Assembly: GCA_014904985.1 (NCBI GenBank)
Contig: MU129130.1
Span: 31,575-95,574 of the forward strand
Reading direction: 5' to 3'
DNA length: 64,000 nt
From: Hydnum rufescens UP504
Lineage: Eukaryota > Basidiomycota > Agaricomycetes > Cantharellales > Hydnaceae
In this document: in pieces, positions 1 through 13,463 of the stretch
How positions within the stretch are numbered: position 1 is the stretch's first letter
How the letters are laid out: every line of letters starts with the position of its first letter
Made by a program: the position numbers and the translations under genes
Notes under the pieces: model-generated
What the model was told of the DNA's origin: nothing
The model's input: only the letters and a program-made list of their open reading frames with translations
The model's database searches: none

Positions 1-354
1 TATATAGTTCGTACGCCGTTCACACTCTCAATTCTGCCACTTGGACGATCATGAGGATGGCGATGATGACTGACTAGTGGCGCCCTGGTAACTCCTCTTG
101 TGTGTGCGTACATGTATATATACAGCAGAGAGCTCGCGATAAGGGGGTGTGTTGTATTTGTCCTCCATTTTCTTCCCCCTTCCTCTTTGCTCTGCTGTGA
201 TCAAATGGCCATGTTTACGAAGATTTGGGATGCTATTTGGATGGTATTTGCCTTATTCGGTGCGTCGATTTCTGTTCAAGGTGTTTCCAGGAACAATTTC
301 ACTAACAACGTGCGTGCGTTTTCCTTTTCTTTCTGTTTCTGTTTTTTAAATCAA

Positions 355-2811
355 AAGCGCGGAGCTATATTATTTCGGTCCTCGAACGGGGCATCCACGT
401 CGGCGAGCTACGCATCGACGAAGTCAGATCGGGAAGAACCCACGTGTATGGGAAACGGACGAATAAGAAAAATGCGGTTGTCATTTCTGTTCTCGATGAT
501 CGCTTCTGGACTTGTGTGTTTCTGTGAGTTTTTTTTTTTTTTTTGGTTAAGCGCTCCACCCCCTTTTCCCCTTTTCTTGGTACACGACGTATTGTTTTAT
601 GTTGCTGATGCGTCGTATGAAATATTTTATGCTCTAGTTCATCCGACCTGGGTTCGTTTTGTCTCCTCGGTGGATTAGCGCTCGGACAGCATGATCGAAT
701 GAACTTTTTTTTTCTCATTTTTTTCAAAACTAGGATTCGCGGAAGCCTATATGTTAGGGTATATAGACCTTCCTGACATCCAAGGCGTATTGGACGTACG
801 TATCCTCTCATTCTCGCGTCGTTATCTGATCCATGCGCCTCCTGCACCTCTACCTCTCTCAGATCCATTGACTTTTATTTTCCTCTCTTTGTTAAAAAAC
901 AGCTTTGGCTTGACAATCGCGACACGTTAACCCATATCTCGACTCCGGTGCATGCTATTTACACAATGTTCTCCGGACTCGTGAACCACACTTGTGGCCA
1001 CAACCTTTCCGCTGCACAAGACAACGCAATGTAAGTCCGATTCGATTCTATTTCCTATCCTTCTTTCTTTCTGCTCTCAGCCATGAATGTTTTTTTCCTT
1101 CTTTCCAACGGCGCGAAGAGTCCAATTGGAAGTGAGGTGCTGACGACCCAACTTTTTTTGATATTATCTGAAACAGAGCCGGCTACGACGTCTCGAACGC
1201 ATTCTTCCACACGATGCTGGGAAGAGAGATGATGTACTCGTGCGCATTATGGGGGCCCGAGGAAGGCGGCATCAGTGGTGCCAGTAGCGGCGGCCACACG
1301 CACTCTCCCAGTACGACACCATTCCCATTCCCATTCGACTTTGAGCTGCCCATGGAACTTCACCCTGCTCCACTGCGTCTCAATGCCCGTCATTGCGATG
1401 GCAAGAAGAACCGAAAACAAAAAACAGGCATCCTGCTAATGGGCGGTAATCGTCGTGGTGGTGATTGTGAAGGTTGTGGCGGTGGCGGCGGTGGTAAGGG
1501 TGTTTGCAAGATCGACGAGGATGCACTGGACGCAGCTCAGATGCGCAAGATTCGACATGTTCTGGATAAGGCGTGCGTGCGGCCCGGGGATCGCCTGCTC
1601 GAGTTTGGGACTGGGTGGGGGGCGCTGGCTATTGAGGTATGTCAGGAGTAGAAAGTCGACGACGCCGGAGCTGACAGCCACTTTTACCCCTTTATTACAT
1701 ACATTGATTTCGTGGACACAGGCAGCGAAGACGTACGGTGCGCGAGTGGATACGCTCACACTGTCGCAGAACCAAAAAGCACTGGCTGAACTACGAATCG
1801 AGGAGGCTGGGCTCACGGATCGGATCACGGTGCATCTCCTCGATTATAGATGCCTGCCACAATCGTTCCATAAAGCGTTCGACGCCTTCGTTAGTATTGA
1901 GATGGTGGAACATACTGTGAGTAGTCCTGGTTCCATTGGCTCTAGAGGCACATTCGCCCCAATTGTTGATTTGGGAAACATGCTTGATTGAATGTTTTAT
2001 TACAATAGGGCGCCGCATATCATAAAACCTATTTTGAGCTTATCGACTGGGCCTTGAAGGATAAACGGGGCATAGCTGTGATTTCGTCGACGACTCAGCC
2101 GGAATCCCGATACTCCCGATACCAGTGAGTGAATGAACACCGGGATACCCATCGTGGTCTTTTTTGATTTCTGATCATTATCCTGTCTATGGCGCCCTGC
2201 TCTTCTAGAGCGACGGATTTCGGAAGAAAGTACATTTGGCCCAAGGCGGTGCTTCCGAGTGCGACGGCACTCATCACAGCGGCTCACGAGGGGACGTGCG
2301 GCCGGATGACCCTGGATAGCGTGGAGAATGTGAGTTGGAAATTTATTTTATATTTCGGAGAGAGAGACTGATATACTGCATTTGGAAAGCATACAGCACG
2401 TGAGCATGATCCTTCGTTCGCTTAGGGGCTCTGATTGACCTATTTGCAGACTATCCGCGCACTCTGCAAGAATGGGATAGACGACTGCGGGGCAAGTTCG
2501 ACGCTGTTATTGCCCCGCATTTTGCAGATTCGATGAGCGAGGGGGAACTGGAGATCTTCAAGCGGTGAGTGCATCGGGATCTGTGCCGAAATGACGTCAC
2601 TTAACCGGAAAAACTTGCGGTGCCCTTCAGGAAATGGATGTGTGAGTCGGGATTATTGCCTTGTGTGTGTGTGTGTGTATCCGACTGGAATATTTTCGCA
2701 GATCTTTGTGCATATGCACGCGCCGGATTCCAGCGAGGATATGCGACAAACCACATGTTGACGTTTGTGAGAACGGTACGATTTCCTGTGTTGAGGACTG
2801 TTGGGCTATAA
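355..2811 (+). CDS. Cyclopropane-fatty-acyl-phospholipid synthase-like SAM methyltransferase
   Basis: The protein is assembled from about twelve exons. The clearest are 638-651 (14 nt), 734-795, 903-1030, 1177-1636, 1722-1916, 2009-2124, 2209-2329, 2450-2564, 2631-2641 (11 nt) and 2702-2811. The order of motifs is that of the CFA synthase family: an N-terminal GELRID segment, FAEAYMLGY, LSAAQDNA, YDVSNAFFHTMLGREMMYSC, the SAM-binding loop LLEFGTGWGALAIE, SIEMVEHT, a YIWP segment and HYPRTLQEW. Such enzymes add a methylene or methyl group from SAM to a lipid acyl chain. About 500 residues are recovered, a normal fungal length. A glycine-rich insert sits just before the SAM loop, near 1440-1500. 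The start codon was not resolved: the exon entering near 355 has no clear ATG and the N-terminus may lie upstream, possibly outside the window. The junction between 2330 and 2449 probably holds one more small exon (about 2397-2415). Confidence 0.85.
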
Positions 2812-3017
2812 ATTGATGTCTTGGGATAGAGCACAGAATGCAGGCTGATATGATTTGGATGATAGTGCATGCCCTTCAATTGGATGTATTTCGGATACTA
2901 TACCATGGTAGTAAATATTATAGACGATGATATCCGGAATGGCAAGTTTCGTGGACACGTGAGCCGGAGTGAGCCGGGAAAAGGCCCCGGTATAGTCCGA
3001 TTATAAATCTTTTAGGC

Positions 3018-4492
3018 ATGGTTTTTCCTCTGTCCAAACCCAACCTTTCTCAGATGAAAGGACATCTTACCAAGGCTGTCATAGCACGACGCCGCCCATT
3101 GTACACGGCGGCGTACACTGCTGCCCTCTCCCCCTCCGCTGCCCAGTTTTTTGACTCAGCCTACTCGACCCCACCCCGTCTCGCCCCAGTACAACCCAAA
3201 CAACAGCAAGCGAAGTCACAATCCGACTCCCAACCCACAACCTCACTCGCACTTGCTACGAGTCCTCTCCCGGTACAAGGACCATCCCCAGGCTCATCCC
3301 GGAATCCCCCAAACGCGAGTGCGAGCATCCCGCCTCTCTTTTTCCCTTCTCAATTCGCTCAATCTCCGGCCTTCTTCCCGAGTATCTTACATGCAGCGGA
3401 CCGTGCCCCAAACAGGCCAGTATACCGTCTCGATTCAGGGGCCTATGGCATTCCCAAGCCACGGTCACCATGGAGGCCCCCACCAACTACGACAGAGCCA
3501 CTCGATCTCTCTGTTCAAGTCGGCGATGACAGCTATTTCATACGGCCCGTATGCATATGCGCTTATCTACATTTATGTCTTATTTCTCATGTTTTTTATC
3601 CTCCGCAGAATGCCCTTGGGGTAGCAGATGGTGTCGGTGGGTGGGCGGCAAAGCCACAGGGGAATAGTGCTCTATTTTCCCGTCGTCTGATGCATTTTTG
3701 CTCACATGAGATCTCTCTCCTCTATCCACCTTTGCCCTCCCCTCCATCGAGTCCCTCCTTCCTCACTCCTGCAGCCATCCTCGCCCCATTACCTTATTCA
3801 CTCGTCGACCCGGATCCGGTGGCGATTCTCCAACGTTCGTATGAGCGGACACTGGAACAATGTAGATTAGACGGCACACTCGGCTCCTCCACCGCTCTCC
3901 TCGCTATCCTCCTCACACCCCCCACATCTCCCTTCATGCCGCAGCTCCGGATAGCGCACGTCGGGGACTGTCTGATCAGCCTCATCCGGCACAACGAGCT
4001 CGTCTTCCGGTCCTCCGAACAGCAGCATAAATTTAATTACCCATACCAACTCGGGCCACAATCTGCGACGACGCCTGTGAAGGACGCGTTCAGGATCGAT
4101 CTTGCGGTGCAAGAGGGAGACATTATCGTTGTTGCTAGCGACGGTATGGGTGATAATCTATGGGATGAGGATGTCCTCGAGGAGGCGAAACGCTGGGGCG
4201 AGGACGTGCGTGGGATGAGTGAGGCGTTGGCGAAGCGTGCCTTCAAAGTCAGCGAGACTGGTGCAGGCAGCGGGGAGACCCCTTTTGCGCGACGAGCATA
4301 TGAAGAGAAGAAGAATCACGTGGGTGGAAAAATAGATGGTGAGTGTGGATTTGTGTGGCTTGACAGTCGTTCCTAATTAATTTCTCTCTTTCAGATATCA
4401 GTGTGTTGGTTGCTGTGATCGAGGGCTGTCCAGATCCTCGTGTCTGCCTGGCGAACGTGCATCCTCCTCCACTACCACGCCCGTCAGCATAA
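3018..4492 (+). CDS. PTC7: PP2C-type protein phosphatase, PTC7-like
   Basis: Exons 3018-3548, 3609-4338 and 4395-4492 join in frame to give 452 residues. Residues 1-130 are Ser/Pro-rich and begin with a basic stretch (MKGHLTKAVIARRR) that could be a mitochondrial presequence, with a possible second start at 3054. The PPM core follows with ALGVADGVGGWA (metal-binding Asp), RIAHVGDC, VVASDGMGDNLWDEDV and DDISVLVAVIE at the end. This DGVGGW pattern is the PTC7/azr1 subfamily. Yeast Ptc7 is mitochondrial and acts on the coenzyme Q enzyme Coq7; the same role here is inferred from family only. The long low-complexity head is unlike the compact yeast protein. Confidence 0.87.
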
Positions 4493-6174
4493 CATCCACC
4501 CCACTGCGGCGAGGACTCCTTGGCGCTCATGTCCACCCACCGGCGTCTCTGGTCTGCGGGCGATTCAATATTAACGTAGTATGTACTGTCATCCATCTCT
4601 GTTTCCTTACTCTCTAGGGTTTTCATACACACATAGCCCAATTAATGTCGCACTTCTCACATCATGAGTTTTTGTTTCTTGCCCTTTCCTCTGGATGAAC
4701 CTACCCCCTCTCAAAATTACGAACACTTGTCGTGTTGGCCACAGTGATTTTCGTTCATTCGTTCTCTCGTTCCGGTATATTGTAGAAAGCACCATCAGCC
4801 CAAAAAAAACAAACCAACGAAGCACCCCATCAGGATGACCATCGTTCAGTTTATTGTAGTTTTCTCCCACTCTTTTTTCCCTCTGTATACCATCTTTGTA
4901 CATCACTGCTGTTCGGTCATGTCAATGCATCCATCCCTGTGCGATGATCTTCGTCAGACTGCCAACGTCAAGTATAATACTAACGGCGCTCTCGACAGCG
5001 TACACCTAATATGGGGGGCGTACCCCAGTCAACCGAATCTAGTCCAATAGCGGGTAGTTTCTTGTTTTCTTTTTCCCTTTTTTCCCTGGGCTTCTCGTGC
5101 ACGATGCAAGTACGGTAGCGAAAAGAATCGCACTTTCCTATTTCGACCGCGGGCCAAGTCACAAGTTCACAGGCAGGACAGGACCCTCGCTTGATCGCAA
5201 TTACCACAAAAAGCCAGTTACCTCTTTCCCTGTACTGTACTGTACTGTAATTATTGTGGCCGGGTGTGGGTATGGCATTCACTCACTCACTTCACTAGTA
5301 CTCACTCCACTCGACTCACTTCGACTCACTTGTACAGTAAGTCATAATCGAATTTCGAATAGTGAATAGCGAAAGCGAAGCGAAAGTGAACTTCGCCTAT
5401 CCTGGCTGGCCCTGCGGGTTCAATATCAAGGACAATAATAAACAGCAACAACAACAACATACTGCATTTTATGGCGGTGCCCTGAAATGACAGTCTAGTA
5501 TATATATGTCACATGGATGCTCGCTGAGAAGCGCCGAGCAGTGCAAGTAAATTGGAAGTGGATCCGGTCCGTGGAGCCGTTTGAGATTCCTTGCAAGCGA
5601 GCATGGGATCTAGGCGTGATCATGAGGACGTGGGGGGGACGGACGGACCGGGCAGGAGCGGTTATGTGTGGGTTGTCAATGGTTTGCATATGACTGTGTA
5701 ATTATTGCTGCATTGATTCTCTGGTGTACTGTACGTACTCTGAATCGCTTGCAGGAAGTGCTTTTTGGGGTCGCTGATCGATGGGTGACATGATAGGTTG
5801 CGGATTCGAGTTTATGAGTCTACAGGTGGCGGTGTCGGGAAGTTCTAGGCGAGTAGTATCATCGCGAATAACAACGGAGGTGGCGGAGCTGGAGGTGGAT
5901 TATAACGCCATAGCGCGTTCTTTTTGGTACACAGGTACAGTGTTTCTCTTCTTTCTCGTGTACTTTTTAGCTAATTCTAATGACCCTCATATCGGATGGA
6001 AGGGGGAATGTGGTAGGGAGGGGAAGGGGAGTGCGACTGAAATGCGGGAGGAAAGAAAGAAGAGAGCTTTCGTAGTGCTGCTGTTGCTAGTTGTTGAACA
6101 AAGTCAATCGGCTCGTGGGAAATCCGAGGGGGGAAGGAATGAAAAAGTGCAATGGAGCGGAGCGGAGTGTTAAA
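4493..6174. other. Intergenic region, no gene seen
   Basis: This is the space between the end of the PTC7-like gene and the end of the convergent CFIm25 gene, so it should hold both 3' UTRs. I found no conserved protein in any frame; the open frames here are short, without domain motifs. It contains simple-sequence stretches: a run of CACTC/ACTC units near 5276-5335, overlapping TACTG units near 5230-5249, and purine-rich GCGAAA repeats near 5368-5390. Confidence 0.5.
5276..5335. repeat. ACTC-rich simple-sequence tract
   Basis: A stretch of degenerate ACTC/CACTT units lies in the intergenic region downstream of the phosphatase gene. It has no coding meaning in any frame and looks like a decayed microsatellite. 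Confidence 0.5.
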
Positions 6175-7304
<1,130 letters not shown>

Positions 7305-7397
7305 GGCAGACGTGAAAGTTTGTAGAAAACGTGATCTGGCGTTGAGTATGCGCTTACGTTATACTCTTATTCGTCAAGTTCTAGACTCCCAACAACT
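7305..7397. promoter_or_regulatory. Bidirectional promoter between CFIm25 and SLD5
   Basis: Only 93 bp separate the CFIm25 start codon (minus strand, 7304) from the SLD5 start codon (plus strand, 7398), unless extra non-coding first exons exist. Both genes must therefore share promoter elements here. I see no clear TATA box. Confidence 0.55.
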
Positions 7398-8463
7398 ATG
7401 AGTGGTCCTTCGGGAAATTTGCCTTTCATTGAGCGCGCCCTGAGGGCGATGGAAGATGGTGGCGATGATGGGAGAAGACCCCAGCCCGTCGGCTCTCCAG
7501 GATCCGTACCGCGCGATCTGGATCGTGAACTTGATCGACTGGATGATGAACGCATGTTGGACAAACTCACTCGTTACTGGATCGACGAACGCAATAGTCC
7601 AGATATATTGGTCTGGCAAGGACTGGTCGTCGAGGAAACGCTGGATAAATTGCAAGCTCAGGTCAGGTCAGAATTCCGTGCTGCGTGCTTTGGCTTGTTC
7701 GCTTCTCACTCCCGTATTGTGGTCCGGGTTGCTAACCTGACAGGCGGAGATGGTGCAGAAACTGCAGGAAGATCCACGCACCTCCGAAGAAGAGCATTTT
7801 CGAATTGTCCTGATTCAAACAGAAGCTGAACGTGTCAAATTTTTGGTACGATCCTATCTCCGGACGCGTCTACACAAGGTGGCGATTATAGAAGCCCAAT
7901 TGCATATGCGAGGCTCATGACTACTTGAAGATTGAAAAATACGCGGCCTATATCATTCAAACACCCGAAATGCGCGGCCGCCTGTCCGTAACAGAGTTGG
8001 CACATGCACAAAAGTATTACTCTTTCTTAACATTCATTCCTGCCCGTCTGAATCGCCCCCCGTCAGGTATCATGCGTTGCTCACAGCCCATTTCCATTCA
8101 TCCGCTCTGAGTGGGCTGCCAGAGAGTATGAGATCCTTGGACGACGATGAGGACGAAAGCGGGCGAGGCACGGGTAGGTCCCTTACTCCTATTGCGAGTC
8201 TGGACTTGATTGGGCCCTAATTGTACCTTTTGAAATGGAGTCACGCGGCCAAATAAGGCCCAAGGACTTTTTATTCGTGCCAGACGGCGGTGTCCAGTGT
8301 CGTTACCAAAGTGAGTGCTATTATATGTTCTTCGACTTTGTCAGACCCATTTATTCCATTGAGAAGTGGGGGGATATTGGAATTGGAGAAAGGCGCAATC
8401 CACTTGATTCCTTATGAGGCGATCGAAGCGTTGCTGCGGTTGGGCGACGTGGAATGCCTTTGA
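7398..8463 (+). CDS. SLD5: GINS complex subunit SLD5
   Basis: Six exons, 7398-7661, 7744-7878, 7931-8013, 8067-8173, 8241-8310 and 8367-8463, give 251 residues, close to the usual SLD5 length. Recognisable parts are the helical A domain (LDKLTRYWIDERNSPDIL, FRIVLIQTEAERVKFLVRSY, LHKIEKYAAYI), the acidic linker DDDEDESGRG, and the C-terminal B domain ending IHLIPYEAIEALLRLGDVE. SLD5 joins PSF1, PSF2 and PSF3 in GINS, part of the CMG replicative helicase in the nucleus. All splice junctions are in phase with GT-AG borders. Confidence 0.92.
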
Positions 8464-8775
8464 AGGATTGTGATTTTAGAATAAGATGTGCCACTAGTAT
8501 CCCTCCTGACCTCGTCAGATGCCTCGTAATATGTCAATCGAGAATCATTGCGCAGGGCAGAATGAATACTGGTGTGAACGTTCTGCAAGGCACGTGTGCG
8601 ACTAGTGCAAGCGCCCTTGATGGCGAGCGCATGAACGTGCTAGCTTTCTGGAATCTCAGGGAGATGCACTGATGAGGCTGTAACCCTGCCGTGCAAGAAA
8701 TTGTCTTCGGCCAACGCCGTCGCATTCAGTTGCATAATGTACCATTCAATTTAGCGTGATTGAGGGAACACAGAC
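8464..8775. other. Spacer upstream of the SulP gene
   Basis: These 312 bp separate the SLD5 stop from the first possible SulP start. They should hold the SLD5 3' end and the SulP promoter. I see no gene or clear motif. Confidence 0.5.
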
Positions 8776-11700
8776 ATGCCTGGTCGTGATCCTAATACGA
8801 CATTGCAAGCAATGGCGTCAAGCCATTCTTCGCTCCTACTTTCTCTTTCTGGAGAGAATATATCCCCCAGGTCTCCCAAGAATTCAGCCTCCCCAGGACC
8901 CAGTGCCACCATCTCCGGAAACATGTCCACCTCAGTAACTCACACCCCAAACATCCCTCCGTCTTTGATTTGATGGGTGATCCCCGCGGATCTCCTGACC
9001 CTCAACACTCTGCCCACGTTCTATCTCTCGGTCCGCCGTTAATGACGGAATCGTATGTAGCAATTTCTTCCCATTCTGGCTCGTTTCTACTCCAGTATTC
9101 ATACTTATTTAACAACGATCCCTTCATTCATGTAGTGGTCGTGCCTCTCATTCTAGTAGCTCTGCTGGCACATTTTCCGATACTCTTGACGGAATACGAG
9201 ACGACAGTGCACTCTTAGCAGACATGCTCCTCTCACCGTCTAGCTCTGTCGGGGGTCCCTCTCCTTCTCGCATTCTGCATCCCCATCTGTTCCCTCCCTC
9301 CCGGATCAGGCGCAACCGAGGATCCCCCAGCAATGGTTTTCGCTCGCCTTTCGGTCTCTCGGCCACAAACGCAGATTCGTCAGATGAAGAGGATGTGTTT
9401 CGCTCTGGGGACGTAATAAGGCCTCAGCGTTCACTCTCGGGAGACAACACCCCTCGCGCACTAAGCCCCAATCGTTCCGCTCTCTCTATGCTTCTCTCCC
9501 GGGAGATGAAAGACAGCACTAGGACTATTACCACAGCTCGTCCGTTCCCCTCGCCACCCCGGGACCTTACCCCCGCCGAAACTCCGGGATTTTCAGGGGA
9601 GACGGAACCTGCGGAGAGCATTTCTGCGCCCCTCCCTGCAATCTCCTCCGACCATCGAGGGCGACGTCTTCCCGACGAAGAAGAAGGCACACCTCTCATC
9701 GCGGAAAGAAATGCGCATGTGGGTTATGGTACATCTGCCACTGACACATTTCGACATCACGCCCCTTCTACTGCACTGCCTTCTCTTCCTTCGTTTCCCA
9801 ATGAAGGGGGTCTCAGCAGGCCTAAGGCGTCCCTCAAGTCAATGAGACACTACGCCTCGCCATATGCAGTAAAATCCGCAGTGATCTCTACTCTTGAGGT
9901 CCTCCCTGCCGTTTCCCTGGGCTTGCTTCTGAATATATTAGATGGTGTCAGCTATGGGTTCATCATCTTCCCTGCTGGGGCTGTATTCAGTGGATTTGGC
10001 TCACTAGGCGTCTCCATGTTCTTCCTAACGTGTGGCATCTCCCTTCTCATTCGTGGATATTCTGTGTCTCATGGTATTTTCTCAGAACTGTGGTATCTCA
10101 ATTGGTATATTCTCTCGGGGGCAGCTCCTTCCCAGGGGCTACTTCTTCCATGATCATAGAGGTTATACCCTTTTTTCATATCATTGCTGGTGAAATTACG
10201 ACCCATGTTGGCGAAGACAATCCGAGCCGCATCATAGCCACCACTATGATCGCATTTGCCTTGTCCTCCGTCCTGACAGGTCAGTGGCCCGTCTATTTCA
10301 GGTGATCCTCTTGCCCATTTGGTTCCCTCCCTATGCACAGGCATCGCCTTTGTGCTGTTTGGAATGCTGAAGCTTGGCTCCGTTATCGGATTTTTCCCCC
10401 GGCATATCCTTGTTGGGTGCGTGTCGTGGCCATTGTCCATATAATGCATCGACTGCTAAACGTGTCAAGTCTTCAGGTGCATTGGTGGAGTTGGCGTGTT
10501 CTTAATCCAGACTGGATTGAATGTCGCTGCCGGGCTAGGCGAACTGGATGCTGATCTCAGCTGGAGCTTGCTCAAACTCTATTTCACCGATGCCCACATT
10601 CTCGTTTTATGGACCCCTGCCTTTGCGCTCGCCGTTCTCCTCAGAATCATTACGCACAAGTTCCACCATCAACTCATCTTCCCCATGTGTGAGTGACTTT
10701 TCTCTTCGTTGGGCGTCTTCACCATTGGTGGGTTGTTGATGGATACTTATCTCATCTTGCTATGGAAAACAGATTTTCTCGTCATTCCCATCATTTTCTA
10801 TGGCGTCGTTTTGGTTGCGGGTCTGAATCTCGATTCTCTTCGTGCCAGTGGTTGGCTCTTTGACGTTGGGACGTCCAGAGAGCCTTGGTATAAGTTTTAT
10901 TCTTATTTCGGTACTTCTTTCCCTTGTTTTCTTGTTTCCATGTGACGATGATCCATTTCTCCCCGCAGACTTCCATAACACAAGCATTTCGGCTCTCTGG
11001 GCGACAATGCCCACGCAATTGGCTCTCCTCTTCTTCAATGTACTTCATCCCCCACTCAATGTACCTGCTTTGGGTGCGCGTCATTCTGTTCACGATATTC
11101 ACGATTGTACAGTCACTGAGAGTAGTCGTTCCTTTCCTAGGCGTGTCTTTGAACAAGGACGACGCCGATCTCAATCTCGAACTGACAGGACACGGCGTCA
11201 GTAATTTAATTGCTGGTTTCATGGGGTACAGGCGATATCCCTCGTATATTCTTGATATTGGTCTAATCGGATTCTTATTTGGCAATAGCGTTCCGAGTAA
11301 TTATCTGGCCTACGTTAACTCCCTATTGTGAGTCGCGTGCTTACCCTTTCGTAGTCATCTCCTTCACAATGTTTCATGTGCAGATTCTATCGAGTAGGTG
11401 GGACTACGAGGCTCTCAGGAGTGCTGCTCGCTCTGGCGACTTCCGCACTTCTTTTTGTTGGCACTGGCCCGATTGCATATATACGTATGTTCCTCGGCTG
11501 GACCCTTCATTATGCCGTCACTTATTCCGACTTCGAAGCTGTCATGGAAGTGGGTGCTCTCATTTTTGTTTTAGGGCTCGATTTGGTTAAGGAGGCTGTA
11601 TGGGACACTCGAAATCGTGCCAGCAGATCCGAATATATTACTATTCTTGGTATGCTTCATTCGAGGCGCTTGATATTTCCTCCTTTGCTGATATATATAT

Positions 11701-13391
11701 ATATGTTGCAAGGAATCATGTTCTGTATGACTCTGGTAAGAATGATGGTGCTTTTGGGGAAGAGGGGTTCGGAATTGACCTTCCCCCCAAGTATGACTTC
11801 GTTTCCGGCGTTATCTTCGGATTGGTTTTGGCGTCAGTCTTTTTCGTTATACAAAACTCTAGGCGGCATTCTATCAGAAATAACTTCTCGGTGAGTTTCG
11901 CAACTTTCGCCACACTCCCGATCTCTGAATACTGTTTATTAGGGTGCGGCAGCCTTGTCCCGGGTGAGGCGACCCAGTGCCCATCGGAAGATATCTTCAA
12001 GAGGTTGGGACCCAGACACGGATCATTTGCCTTCAAGGTTTGAATATCGTACCTTCTGCTCAAACAAGAATGTCTAACGCGGGCCCTTTAGGATATGTTT
12101 TCTTTGGTTAGCAGCTTTTGGGTGAACTGTGATCTTCCGTTTTTATCTCCCCGCTGCCATTCATAGGTACCATATCAGAAGTTGAAGACACGTGCCGCGC
12201 ATTCTTAGACAAGTCAGCCTGGGAAGAGAACCCTATCCGATTTTTGATTGTCGATCTGGCGCTTGTTGGGGGTCTTGACCTTTCTGCCGCTGAAGCGTTC
12301 GTTCGAGTGCAGCGGCTCCTCGTCGCCAAGCGAGTCATCCTCGTTTTCTGTGGCCAGCCTCTCAGTTCAGATGTCGCCAAAGCATTACAGGCCGTGGATC
12401 TCTGGTCAGGAAATGCAGAGGTCTTCGCGACTCTCAACGAGGTCAGTCACCCATGATCAGAGGTTGTGCACTTCGCTTCGTGATCGAATGCAACTCATTT
12501 GGTCTTCTTGCTAGGCGCTGGAATGGACCGAGAATGTGTACCTCCGTGCTTGGTACTCATCATCGGCTCAGAAACAGGAGAGCCATCCAAACGCCCCAAT
12601 CCGTATGTCTCCCTCTCTCACTCTCTCATGTCCAATTCTAAGAGTTTGGATTATTCACACCGTCACAGCGGTGGCCGATTCATACGAAGCCCTGCCGTCC
12701 ATGCTGCAGGGCTCGTTCGTGAATTCCCCCCGTCAGAATCACGTTCAAGAAGTCGGCTCGCAGATCATGCAGGTTGCCACAAGTGCGTTTCTTTTTTTTT
12801 CTTGACCGCCTTGGTCGTCGAAGCACATCCCATCTGACTTTTCGTGATGTTTGCTCCTATAGCTCGTCAAAACACACTCGATTCGAGGGAGCAACCGCAC
12901 AATACCTTGATCAAAACTTTCGCGGCTCATCTGGAGTTGGACGAAGGGTTCCTGACACGCGTGGCGCCGTACTTTCGCTCCTCCATTCTGTCCGCGGGCA
13001 CTACCGTGTACCGGCAGGGTGACCCCGCCGATGGTTTGTACTTGATCGAATCGGGAGTGCTCCGGGCCACGTATCGGTTCGCGGATCACCTCGACCTCAT
13101 CGAAGAAAGTTGTGTGGCCGGTACTCTATCGGGGGAGCTGACTGCTCTGGCCGGGGAACCCCGCAACGCGACGGTCGTCGCTGAGCGGCAAGCCGTTGTC
13201 TGGAAGCTGAGTGTACAGGACCTCGCGAGGCTGGAGCGAGACCATCCTCAGGATGCGAAGCTGTTGATAAAATTGGTTCTCAAAAGCAAGTTTTCTCTCC
13301 AGACTCTCGTATGTTTCATGTACTAACGTCGTATTTAGCCTCCAAAACAGACCAAGACGTACTATTGGCAAGTATTGCCCAGTATCGATGA
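8776..13391 (+). CDS. SulP (SLC26-type) anion transporter with STAS and cNMP-binding domains
   Basis: A multi-exon gene encoding a Ser/Pro-rich cytosolic head, a SulP membrane domain (from about 9890: [49 protein letters not shown], then helices to about 11880), a STAS domain (about 12160-12540: [19 protein letters not shown]) and a C-terminal cyclic-nucleotide-binding-type domain (about 12930-13285: [33 protein letters not shown]). This four-part order matches yeast YGR125W, a vacuolar membrane protein; the substrate is unproven. The last intron (13286-13338) uses a GC donor A|GCAAGT with a perfect TACTAAC branch site and leads to the short final exon ending at 13391. The first coding segment is uncertain: the frame from the ATG at 8776 does not run directly into the frame starting at 8970, so either an unseen intron or an indel lies near 8960, or the true start is 8970. 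Confidence 0.85.
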
Positions 13392-13463
13392 CGATGACAA
13401 AAAGTGTTGGAAACGATCACGAACAAAAAGTGGATACTATGATATCACAGCCCAAGGAACATC

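Noticed and set aside
5781..6173. Plus-strand ORF of 130 residues downstream of the phosphatase
   Set aside because: No domain or homology, and it approaches the 3' end of CFIm25 on the other strand; likely chance.
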